Assembly (NCBI GenBank): GCA_947096075.1
Contig: CAMUQE010000098.1
Location: 1 to 7,197, forward strand
Length of the DNA stretch: 7,197 nt
Origin: Veillonella parvula
Lineage (GTDB): Bacteria > Bacillota > Negativicutes > Veillonellales > Veillonellaceae
Direction of reading: 5' to 3'
Both the position numbers and the translations under genes were made by a program. Of the stretch, positions 1-5,495 are shown piece by piece. Positions within the stretch are counted from its first letter, which is position 1. Every line of letters begins with the position of its first letter. A model generated the notes under the pieces. The model was not told the DNA's origin, made no database searches, and saw nothing but the letters and a program-made list of their open reading frames with translations.

Positions 1-102
1 TACTATACAATATAAATTTGGGAGATATTATATTGGAAATACTAGTTATTATGCTTTGAGAGGGCGATTAGCATTATAGAGTGTATATACGGGGGGAAAA
101 TA

Positions 103-849
103 ATGAATGATATGCTATTAGAATATATCGATCGAATGATTGATCAAGAGACAGAACATCGTGTTTTTTCTGTGGATTTTAACAACAAACAGTACTTTGT
201 AAAACAGGATATAAGTAACCATCGCTCTAGTTGGATTAAGCCTGCGCCTAGAGCTTCTTTTGATTATGAGTTTTATAAAATCTCTTTCATAAACACACAA
301 TTACCTGTAGCACCTGTTATTGTAGGCTTTAGAGAACATTATTTTGTTACAGAAGCTTGTGGTAAAACATTGACGTATTATAGCCAACTACCAGTGCAAC
401 ATCCTGATGACGATAGTTTGCCAGATATGTTAAATCATATCTTCTATATATTTGGTAAAACTTTAGGTCAGCTACATGATTATGGGTTGAGCCATGGCCG
501 TCCTGCTATGCGCGACATTACTTATGAGCCAGAAGAAGATAAGATTACTCTGCTAGATTGGGAGAATAGCCGTCGTTGGCCTGAGTTAACCCCGCAAGGC
601 TGGGATTTACTCATCTTTGTTCACAGTTTTTTCCGAGAGGATAATTTACCTATATGTTATCTATATGCTATGATGAATGGCTATAGCTCAGCTTGTACAG
701 CCCGTGAGACCGTTCTACATATAAAAGACATTCTGGGTAAACATGAATATCTTTTTAAATTCTGTCGTATGTTAAATCCTCTACATTTTGTGGACACTGA
801 AGCCGCTGTTAAAGCATATGACTTTATGTTGGCTTTGAAAACCGAATAA
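103..849 (+). CDS. Kinase-fold protein (LPS-kinase/phosphotransferase-like), atypical catalytic loop
   Basis: This 248-residue cytoplasmic protein has no signal peptide or membrane segment. Visible kinase-fold elements, in order: a beta-strand lysine in YFVK (K34), a candidate helix-C glutamate (E56), the catalytic-loop region H131-G132-R133...R137-D138, and a metal-binding DFG-like motif D152-W153-E154-N155 after a hydrophobic strand. In the Kdo-kinase/Bud32/APH superfamily the loop is normally HxDxxxxN; here Arg and Asp stand at the Asp and Asn positions. The short length, close to a minimal Kdo-kinase or Bud32 fold, suggests phosphorylation of LPS core sugar or another small acceptor, but the substrate is not determinable. 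The start at 103 is chosen because a G-rich ribosome site (91-96) lies 6 nt upstream; an in-frame ATG at 112 is possible. It appears to be a single-gene unit ending at a strong terminator. The fold is fairly sure; activity is uncertain. Confidence 0.6.
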   Translation: MNDMLLEYIDRMIDQETEHRVFSVDFNNKQYFVKQDISNHRSSWIKPAPRASFDYEFYKISFINTQLPVAPVIVGFREHYFVTEACGKTLTYYSQLPVQHPDDDSLPDMLNHIFYIFGKTLGQLHDYGLSHGRPAMRDITYEPEEDKITLLDWENSRRWPELTPQGWDLLIFVHSFFREDNLPICYLYAMMNGYSSACTARETVLHIKDILGKHEYLFKFCRMLNPLHFVDTEAAVKAYDFMLALKTE

Positions 850-862
850 TATGTATATGGAT

Positions 863-883
863 AGTACTCGTAGTAAGAGTACT
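863..883 (+). other. Short perfect hairpin before the terminator
   Basis: The arms AGTACTC (863-869) and GAGTACT (877-883) are perfect inverse complements with a 7-nt loop. The hairpin lies between the stop codon of the kinase-like gene and the larger terminator stem. No T-run follows it, so it is not a terminator on its own. It may protect the 3' end of the mRNA or be a binding site. Confidence 0.45.
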
Positions 884-888
884 TTATA

Positions 889-950
889 GACCTTTACCGG
901 TGTTATCTAGATTGATAAACTTCTAGATAACATTAGGTAGAGGTCTTTTT
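889..950 (+). terminator. Long intrinsic terminator of the kinase-like gene
   Basis: The left arm 889-911 pairs with the right arm 922-945. There is an 11-bp perfect inner part (TGTTATCTAGA with its complement) and an outer GACCT/AGGTC part, separated by a small internal loop and one mismatch. The loop is 10 nt, and TTTTT follows at 946-950. It isolates the upstream gene from the DUF1659 gene. Confidence 0.85.
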
Positions 951-1024
951 CTATTTCAATTCATAGTATTACAGTCAGAGTTCAGCTACTTTCACCATAA
1001 GTACCTTAAATAACGGCAAGAGGG

Positions 1025-1053
1025 TTGTCGAATGAGGGCCTCAGGAATATAAG
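1025..1053 (+). promoter_or_regulatory. Candidate promoter for the DUF1659 gene
   Basis: A possible -35 TTGTCG (1025-1030) and -10 TATAAG (1048-1053) are separated by exactly 17 nt. Transcription would start near 1060, leaving a very short leader that begins at the Shine-Dalgarno site. That is unusual and lowers confidence. No better pair was found between the terminator at 950 and the gene. Confidence 0.35.
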
Positions 1054-1074
1054 AGGGTGAAAGGAGGTGATACG

Positions 1075-1281
1075 ATGGCTAACATTAAACGTACTAAATT
1101 GGTGTTGCGTTTTAACATCGGTACCGAAGATGCGCCGAAGTACAAAGACGTAACCTATACTCGTGTTGCGGAAGAAGCGTCTGACGATCATGTGAAAACC
1201 GTTGGTAATGCGCTGGCAGCCTTGTATGACCACAGCTTGTCCGACGTGGTCCGCGTCAATGAAGTATCCTTAGGACATTAA
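1075..1281 (+). CDS. DUF1659 family small protein
   Basis: This 68-residue soluble protein of unknown function matches the DUF1659 family by its length and pattern: a basic start with a strand (TKLVLRFNIG), a second strand (KYKDVTYTRV), then a helix with a Val-Gly-Asn-Ala-Leu-Ala-Ala-Leu core. The start is the ATG at 1075, 4 nt after an 11-nt Shine-Dalgarno stretch (AAAGGAGGTGA, 1060-1070) that matches the 16S rRNA anti-SD almost completely. An in-frame GTG at 1057 lies just upstream of the ribosome site and is rejected. A DUF2922 gene follows about 220 nt downstream; I recall the two families being frequent neighbours in Firmicutes. Strong initiation suggests abundant protein. No function is known to me; its codons look richer in G and C than those of the kinase-like gene. 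Confidence 0.85.
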   Translation: MANIKRTKLVLRFNIGTEDAPKYKDVTYTRVAEEASDDHVKTVGNALAALYDHSLSDVVRVNEVSLGH

Positions 1282-1504
1282 GTGTAGGTTTTCTACCATT
1301 TTGTTTTAGGTGATCCAAACACATTTTTAATTGCTGGTTTCGTACATTCTTATATAGTCGTAAAAAGGTGTAGAAATAGCAAGTCCACACATTCCCATCC
1401 TTATTGATATGAATCGAAGATAGGCATATTTGTAATTTAACTTGTTTATATAGTCTATTTAGATTCGATGAACTTGTTTATGAAACGTGAAAGGAGGCGC
1501 CCAC
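1282..1504 (+). other. Intergenic spacer between the DUF1659 and DUF2922 genes
   Basis: No gene was found. A weak hairpin (GTAG 1284-1287 with CTAC 1293-1296) followed by T-rich DNA might partly terminate or protect the first transcript. A 10-bp direct repeat, AACTTGTTTA, occurs at 1439-1448 and 1471-1480. TTGATA (1404-1409) is a possible -35, but the matching -10 is poor, so it is unclear whether the second gene has its own promoter. Confidence 0.35.
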
Positions 1505-1726
1505 ATGGCGGAAAAACGCGTTGTATATCTTACATTTTCTACGGTCGGTGGTAAAAGCACATCAGTCACAATTAGTGCTCCTCGTGCTGGAATTACTTTA
1601 CAAGATGCTAAAACAGCGGCTAATGCGTTAGTGGCTAATAAAGTCATTCTTGGTGCTGGTGATGCAGAATTAGCAGCATTTACTACGGCTCGCGAAGTAA
1701 AGACACAAACTACAGAATTGCAATAA
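1505..1726 (+). CDS. DUF2922 family small protein
   Basis: This 73-residue soluble protein of unknown function fits DUF2922 by length and pattern: a strand (RVVYLTFSTVGGK), a second strand (STSVTISAPRAG), then a helix (DAKTAANALVANKV) and a short C-terminal tail. The start is the ATG at 1505, 7 nt after the ribosome site AAAGGAGG (1490-1497). A GTG at 1487 upstream of that site is rejected. The strand-strand-helix layout and the shared Asn-Ala-Leu helix core suggest distant homology with the DUF1659 product upstream; both also share the initiation context GTGAAAGGAGG. Codon choice here is more AT-rich than in the DUF1659 gene. The gene ends just before an intrinsic terminator, so the pair forms a unit separate from the DedA operon. 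Function is unknown. Confidence 0.85.
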   Translation: MAEKRVVYLTFSTVGGKSTSVTISAPRAGITLQDAKTAANALVANKVILGAGDAELAAFTTAREVKTQTTELQ

Positions 1727-1745
1727 TCGCATACTGCAAATTGTT

Positions 1746-1778
1746 AAAAGGGCTCTCGCCGGTAGTGAGGGCTCTTTT
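1746..1778 (+). terminator. Intrinsic terminator after the DUF2922 gene
   Basis: The arms 1746-1757 and 1767-1778 form a 12-bp stem containing two G-U pairs, with a 9-nt loop. The outer A-U pairs give TTTT at 1775-1778 on the + strand and AAAA at the other end. The symmetry could let it act in both directions. Confidence 0.85.
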
Positions 1779-1782
1779 ATTA

Positions 1783-1791
1783 TGGTAAAAT
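1783..1791 (+). promoter_or_regulatory. Candidate extended -10 promoter of the DedA operon
   Basis: TGG-TAAAAT (-10 at 1786-1791) resembles the TATGGTATAAT type of promoter, but no convincing -35 lies 16-18 nt upstream because the terminator stem occupies that stretch. Transcription starting near 1798 would place both inverted repeats at 1814-1853 in the 5' leader. Confidence 0.35.
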
Positions 1792-1813
1792 ATATGGTGT
1801 ACCAAATGGTTGG

Positions 1814-1826
1814 GTGAAATTTTCAC
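1814..1826. promoter_or_regulatory. Perfect palindrome, possible operator
   Basis: GTGAAA (1814-1819) and TTTCAC (1821-1826) are exact inverse complements around one central T. As RNA it could form only a short 5-bp hairpin, so a protein site on DNA is as likely. It lies 67 nt before the DedA start codon. Confidence 0.45.
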
Positions 1827-1833
1827 GAAAACG

Positions 1834-1853
1834 ATGTACTGGAATTAGTACAT
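1834..1853. promoter_or_regulatory. Inverted repeat upstream of the DedA gene, possible operator
   Basis: ATGTACT (1834-1840) and AGTACAT (1847-1853) are exact inverse complements with a 6-nt spacer. The 20-bp length suits a dimeric regulator or a small leader hairpin. It follows the palindrome at 1814-1826 after only 7 nt. Confidence 0.5.
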
Positions 1854-1892
1854 TATAGAACCCGGATGGGGATTATTTAATGAGGTAAAACA

Positions 1893-2480
1893 GTGGAATA
1901 TATCATTTCGTTTATGGAAACTTATGGCTATACGGCCATGTTTATTGCAATGGTTCTGGAAAATGCTAACGTGCCTATTCCGAGTGAAATCGTACTTGGT
2001 TTTGCGGGGTATTTGATCGCTCAAGGCGTGTTTGATACGCATACGACGATGGTCGTAGGTATCTTGGCAGGTATCGTTGGCTCCGTATTATCCTACTGGA
2101 TGGGTGAGTACGGTGGTCGTCCTTTATTATTGAAATATGGTAAATACATATTCTTTAATGAACATAAATTTGAACTTGCTGAAAAAATGTTTAATAAATA
2201 TGGCGGTGCAGCTGTATTCTTTGGCCGACTTTTACCAGGTGTTCGTACCTTTATCTCCTTCCCTGCAGGCATGGCGCGCTATCCAATGTGGCACTTCCTC
2301 ATCTGGACTGTACTCGGTACGATTCCTTGGACGATTTTGCTCGTTTACTTAGGCAAGGTACTTGGTGAAAATTGGCAAGACCTTATCGAGTACAATCATG
2401 AGTTCTTGATTGGTATGATCGTTGTATTTGTCATTATAGTTGCAGTACTGGGCTTTAGATACTATCGTAATCGTCGATAA
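1893..2480 (+). CDS. DedA family inner-membrane protein (probable undecaprenyl-phosphate flippase)
   Basis: This 195-residue polytopic inner-membrane protein has a typical short DedA length. Family signatures seen: E23-N24 followed by P28-I29-P30-S31-E32 near the end of the first hydrophobic segment, and F-F-G-R112-L-L-P115-G-V-R118 followed by S-F-P124-A-G-M127. The two arginines and the acidic residues correspond to those needed for function in characterised DedA proteins. Family members are reported to return undecaprenyl phosphate (and other phospholipids) across the membrane and to affect polymyxin resistance and envelope stability. The start is GTG at 1893, 6 nt after the ribosome site GAGGT (1882-1886); the next in-frame ATG (1914) would cut into the conserved N-terminus. 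The gene ends 11 nt before the ArnT-like gene, so the two are probably co-transcribed. The family is certain; the lipid substrate is inferred. Confidence 0.9.
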   Translation: MEYIISFMETYGYTAMFIAMVLENANVPIPSEIVLGFAGYLIAQGVFDTHTTMVVGILAGIVGSVLSYWMGEYGGRPLLLKYGKYIFFNEHKFELAEKMFNKYGGAAVFFGRLLPGVRTFISFPAGMARYPMWHFLIWTVLGTIPWTILLVYLGKVLGENWQDLIEYNHEFLIGMIVVFVIIVAVLGFRYYRNRR

Positions 2481-2491
2481 GGAGACCCCTT

Positions 2492-4123
2492 ATGAAACTT
2501 TCTCGATTAACACCAGTCGTATTTATTGTGTGGCTAGTGTTTTATATGTTTGGCAATAATATGTTGCCTATTACAGATCCCGTTGAATCTAATTATGCGT
2601 TAACGGCAAAGGAAATGGTTCTTTCTGGTGATTGGCTATCTCCGCAGATTTATGGTACTTATTGGTACGATAAACCAATCATGATTTATTGGCTCATTGC
2701 TCTTGGCTTTAAAGTCTTTGGGATTGCTGATTGGGTGGTGCGCCTACCGAGTGCTATTTTCAGTGCTTTGTCGGTGGCGACCATGTATCAATCTACACGT
2801 ACCATGAGCGGTAAGTGGGCACTCGGTCTTATTGGGGCATCCGTTCTAGGCACATCTCTCATGTTCTGGACCGTAGCTCATGGCGTTATTACAGATATGG
2901 TGCTCCTTTATACGACATTGATGATCATGATTTACTCCTACAAGGGTCTGGTGGAACAGAAACCATATGCCATGATTGTAGCTTATGTATTCGCTGCTTT
3001 AGGTGTACTCACTAAAGGTCCTGTAGCTATTGTGTTGCCTGGTATGATTTTACTTGTCTTTGCAGGTATTAATCGTTCTTGGTCTATGGTGAAAGCTATC
3101 TTTGATTGGCGTGGCATTTTAGCTTTTTGTGTAGTTTGTTTGCCGTGGTATGTGTACATGTACAGTGTTCATGGTCAAGATTTTATCAATGGCTTCTTAG
3201 GGCTTCACAATGTGACTCGCGCTACTCAATCGGAACATCCGGAAGATAACGTATGGTGGTATTACCTCGCTATCTTCCTTGGCGCCTCCATGCCGTGGAC
3301 AGGTGCTGTTATTTACGGCATAATCGATGGTTTTAAACAACGTCATACAGGGTTTATCTATAATATGACCTGGGGTGTTGGAATTGTGCTATTTTACACC
3401 TTGATGGCAACAAAATACCCTCTATATACCTTTGTTAGCCTGGTCCCATTTAGCGCTATCGGTGCTTTGGGCGTTATGAAGCTTATTCGCAAAGGTAAAT
3501 CTAGAGCCTTAAAATGGATTATAATGGGGCCGACGTTGCTTCTGTGGATTGCTTATGTAGCAGGATCTTTCTTCGCACCATGGGGCTTCTATTTCTTGCT
3601 CTATGTAGTGGTTGCCACTGCAGCATTGCTTATGCTTTATGCGTGGTATACGAGAAGAGGATATCGTCTAGTAACAATCATTGTTCTTGGTACGATGGTT
3701 ATATCTTCTATAGTTGTTATAGAAGGCTTAGAGCCATTCGTTAAGCAACGTAGTAATATTGACGTTGTTCCGGTGGTAGACTCCTATGAAGGAGATGTTT
3801 ATTACTATAATGGATATAGTACGGCGGTTGTGTACTATACAGGTCATAAGGTTATCAAAATTAATGGTGATGAAAGTCGCTGGGATGATCGAGATAAATT
3901 AAAAAAACGTAGTGCTGAATGGCAGAAGAAATACCTCATGGAACAAGTAAGTGAAGCAGAATTTAACAAGACTATCGAATCTGGTAAGCCGATTATGTTA
4001 ATTGTTCCAAAAGGTGAAATTAAGCACTTCCGTCAATCCTCTATTTATCCACATGTATCTGAGTTTAGTGAAGCCGGTACATCTGAAGTTTACGTATTAA
4101 ATAAAAAGACTTTATTCAAATAA
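2492..4123 (+). CDS. ArnT-like GT39/PMT family lipid-linked sugar glycosyltransferase
   Basis: This 543-residue integral membrane enzyme matches the usual ArnT/PMT_2 size. After the first membrane segment comes the periplasmic acidic motif D29-P-V-E32-S-N-Y35, followed by T-A-K-E-M42 and then the Y-D60-K61-P62-I-M-I-Y-W67 motif. L173-T-K175-G-P177 is the conserved cytoplasmic lysine motif of the family. About a dozen hydrophobic segments run to roughly residue 413, followed by a soluble, presumably periplasmic C-terminal domain of about 130 residues. Such enzymes transfer a sugar (aminoarabinose in ArnT) from undecaprenyl phosphate to lipid A or another envelope acceptor. The DPVE form differs from the DE-T-R form of enterobacterial ArnT, and no aminoarabinose synthesis genes are nearby, so the sugar is unknown. 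The ribosome site AAGGAG (2478-2483) overlaps the DedA stop codon, pointing to one operon that ends at the terminator 4146-4181. Confidence 0.85.
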   Translation: MKLSRLTPVVFIVWLVFYMFGNNMLPITDPVESNYALTAKEMVLSGDWLSPQIYGTYWYDKPIMIYWLIALGFKVFGIADWVVRLPSAIFSALSVATMYQSTRTMSGKWALGLIGASVLGTSLMFWTVAHGVITDMVLLYTTLMIMIYSYKGLVEQKPYAMIVAYVFAALGVLTKGPVAIVLPGMILLVFAGINRSWSMVKAIFDWRGILAFCVVCLPWYVYMYSVHGQDFINGFLGLHNVTRATQSEHPEDNVWWYYLAIFLGASMPWTGAVIYGIIDGFKQRHTGFIYNMTWGVGIVLFYTLMATKYPLYTFVSLVPFSAIGALGVMKLIRKGKSRALKWIIMGPTLLLWIAYVAGSFFAPWGFYFLLYVVVATAALLMLYAWYTRRGYRLVTIIVLGTMVISSIVVIEGLEPFVKQRSNIDVVPVVDSYEGDVYYYNGYSTAVVYYTGHKVIKINGDESRWDDRDKLKKRSAEWQKKYLMEQVSEAEFNKTIESGKPIMLIVPKGEIKHFRQSSIYPHVSEFSEAGTSEVYVLNKKTLFK

Positions 4124-4145
4124 TTGTGAAAAGTTAATAAATATT

Positions 4146-4181
4146 AAAACAGGTAGCATCCGTTGGATGCTACCTGTTTTT
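4146..4181 (+). terminator. Strong intrinsic terminator of the DedA/ArnT-like operon
   Basis: The arms 4146-4161 and 4165-4180 are perfectly complementary over 16 bp with a 3-nt loop (GTT). The + strand ends in TTTTT (4177-4181) and the other end begins AAAA, so it could stop transcription from both sides. Confidence 0.95.
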
Positions 4182-4379
4182 GTGAATTGGCGCCTTACCG
4201 CTTTTTTGTTAATTAGAATCTTGCGGCTTTATGTTATCTGAACGGTTTACTGGTGTTAATCCTTTATATACTATTGGTTTGGCATTCTTGTTTACATTCT
4301 TATTCAATTAAATATCATCCTATCTATATTGATGCTTTTCGTAGCTAAGTAATAATACCTACAATATTGATGTGATTTA
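4182..4379. other. Gene-free AT-rich stretch upstream of the ABC operon promoter
   Basis: The stretch between the terminator and the promoter at 4380 carries no open frame with a ribosome site and no recognisable RNA gene on either strand. It belongs to a 408-base gene-free interval (4124-4531) whose other contents are the terminator, promoter and leader listed separately. ACAATAT (4361-4367) is the left half of a dyad, with ATATTGT (4396-4402), centred on the -35 box. Confidence 0.5.
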
Positions 4380-4408
4380 TTGACATAATTAATGCATATT
4401 GTTATAGT
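4380..4408 (+). promoter_or_regulatory. Consensus sigma-70-type promoter of the ABC operon
   Basis: TTGACA (4380-4385) is a perfect -35 and TATAGT (4403-4408) a 5-of-6 -10 box, with the optimal 17-nt spacer. Transcription should begin near 4415, giving a leader of about 115 nt. A 7-bp dyad (4361-4367 and 4396-4402) is centred on the -35, which would suit control by a repressor. Confidence 0.85.
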
Positions 4409-4421
4409 AGGTTATATTAAG

Positions 4422-4469
4422 TTTAGAAGACGAGGTGTTCTAAAGCCTGATTTCATCTAAGGTTTAGAA
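4422..4469 (+). promoter_or_regulatory. Leader RNA with two mutually exclusive hairpins
   Basis: TTTAGAA occurs twice (4422-4428 and 4463-4469), with its exact complement TTCTAAA once between them (4438-4444). The middle copy can pair with the first copy (7 bp, 9-nt loop). It can instead pair with the second, where CCT/AGG (4446-4448 with 4460-4462) adds 3 bp across a one-base bulge. Neither hairpin is followed by a T-run, so it is not a classical terminator switch. I recognise no known riboswitch class here; a regulatory role is inferred. Confidence 0.4.
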
Positions 4470-4499
4470 AAATGCGAAAAGTGACATGAGTCATAAACG

Positions 4500-4526
4500 C
4501 CCCTTGTTGTGAGGTAGAAAGAGGGG
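4500..4526 (+). promoter_or_regulatory. Possible hairpin masking the ribosome site of the binding-protein gene
   Basis: CCCCTT (4500-4505) can pair with GAGGGG (4521-4526), which is the Shine-Dalgarno site 5 nt before the ATG at 4532. The stem is 6 bp with one G-U pair and a 15-nt loop. It would hinder initiation if formed. A second weaker GAGGT (4511-4515) lies in the loop. Confidence 0.35.
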
Positions 4527-4531
4527 ACATT

Positions 4532-5485
4532 ATGAAGAAAACTTGGTATCTAATCATGGCTATCGTGCTGTTGATAGTAAGTGGGTTGGCGTATGGATAT
4601 TATGAACACAGTAATCCGAAGACCGACCGAGAATTAAAAACTGTACGTGTTGCGTATTTACCGATTACTCATGCGCTGCCCGTATTTGCTACGAAGGAAT
4701 TGGAGACGGCAGATGGTCCTGTCCATGTAGAGCTTGTTAAATACGGTTCCTGGCCGGAACTCATGGATGCGCTCAACACCGGTAAAGTAGATGCTGCAGC
4801 CGTTCTCGTTGAACTGGGCGTAAAGGCTTGTGAACAGGGAATTGATGTGCGTGCAGTGGCATTAGGTCATACGGAAGGCAACATTATCGTTGTAAATAAT
4901 GACATTAACTCTGTACAGGATTTAAGAGGTAAATCCTTTGCCATCCCTCATAAACAATCGACTCAAAAAATCCTTGTAGACCTCATGCTTGAACGAGCAG
5001 GTCTTAGCGAGAAGGATGTACAGATAGTGGAGATGAGTCCTCCTGAAATGCCGTCCGCATTGTCGGTCGGTCAAATCGCAGGATATAGCGTGGCTGAGCC
5101 TTTCGGTTCTCTTGCCATAGAAATGGGTACGGGAAAGGTCTTTGAAGACCCTGATCACTTATGGCATGACAATATCTGCTGTGCCCTCGTGTTCAACGGT
5201 CAATTCGTCGATGAACATCACGATTTAGCGAAGGCTTTCACAAAAGCCTATCTCGATGCAGGTAAATATTTAGATGAGCATCCGGAGGCGCAAAAGGAGA
5301 TTGCCTTGAAATATATGAAGTTTAAGGATCCTGTTATCGAGCGTTCCTTGCAAGTGATTGGGTTTGGAGATTTAGCCCTCACCGAGGATCGTTATAATGC
5401 GCTGGTGCATCACATGACCCATGTCGATCTGATTAAAAAGGTGCCGAGTTATTCGGAGTTTGTAGATACATCGCTGTTGCCATAG
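4532..5485 (+). CDS. ABC transporter substrate-binding protein (NMT1/SsuA/NrtA-like)
   Basis: This 317-residue exported binding protein has a lysine start and a hydrophobic segment at about residues 5-22, followed by the mature periplasmic domain. There is no lipobox cysteine, and the cleavage site is unclear, so the N-terminus may be an uncleaved anchor. Family pattern: a strand VRVAYLPITHALP near residue 40, GSWPELMDALNTGKVDAA, D-L131-R-G-K134-S-F-A-I-P139-H-K-Q-S143, then SPPEMPSAL and a Y-S-V-A-E-P-F-G stretch, as in sulfonate, nitrate/bicarbonate and pyrimidine-precursor binding proteins. C216-C217 lie in a strand late in the domain. The substrate cannot be assigned. It is the first gene of a three-gene importer operon behind a consensus promoter and a structured leader; the permease starts 10 nt after its stop. 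Confidence 0.85.
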   Translation: MKKTWYLIMAIVLLIVSGLAYGYYEHSNPKTDRELKTVRVAYLPITHALPVFATKELETADGPVHVELVKYGSWPELMDALNTGKVDAAAVLVELGVKACEQGIDVRAVALGHTEGNIIVVNNDINSVQDLRGKSFAIPHKQSTQKILVDLMLERAGLSEKDVQIVEMSPPEMPSALSVGQIAGYSVAEPFGSLAIEMGTGKVFEDPDHLWHDNICCALVFNGQFVDEHHDLAKAFTKAYLDAGKYLDEHPEAQKEIALKYMKFKDPVIERSLQVIGFGDLALTEDRYNALVHHMTHVDLIKKVPSYSEFVDTSLLP

Positions 5486-5495
5486 GGGGTAGACC

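Noticed and set aside
51..74. Inverted repeat ATGCT/AGCAT before the kinase-like gene
   Set aside because: Only 5 bp arms with a 14-nt loop; within chance for AT-rich DNA. No convincing promoter was found in 1-102 either.
103..849. Kinase-like gene as a pseudogene
   Set aside because: The frame is intact from a plausible start to a stop followed by a strong terminator, and other kinase-fold residues remain.
1057..1074. GTG start giving a six-residue longer DUF1659 protein
   Set aside because: The added codons are the Shine-Dalgarno site itself, and the ATG at 1075 has ideal spacing.
1487..1504. GTG start giving a six-residue longer DUF2922 protein
   Set aside because: Same reason: the extension encodes the ribosome site AAAGGAGG for the ATG at 1505.
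4438..4469. Intrinsic terminator or attenuator
   Set aside because: The hairpin is followed by A-rich sequence, not a T-run, on the + strand.
4415..4531. Known riboswitch (TPP, SAM, guanidine, fluoride, ZTP) or T-box
   Set aside because: None of the conserved core sequences I know for these classes is present.
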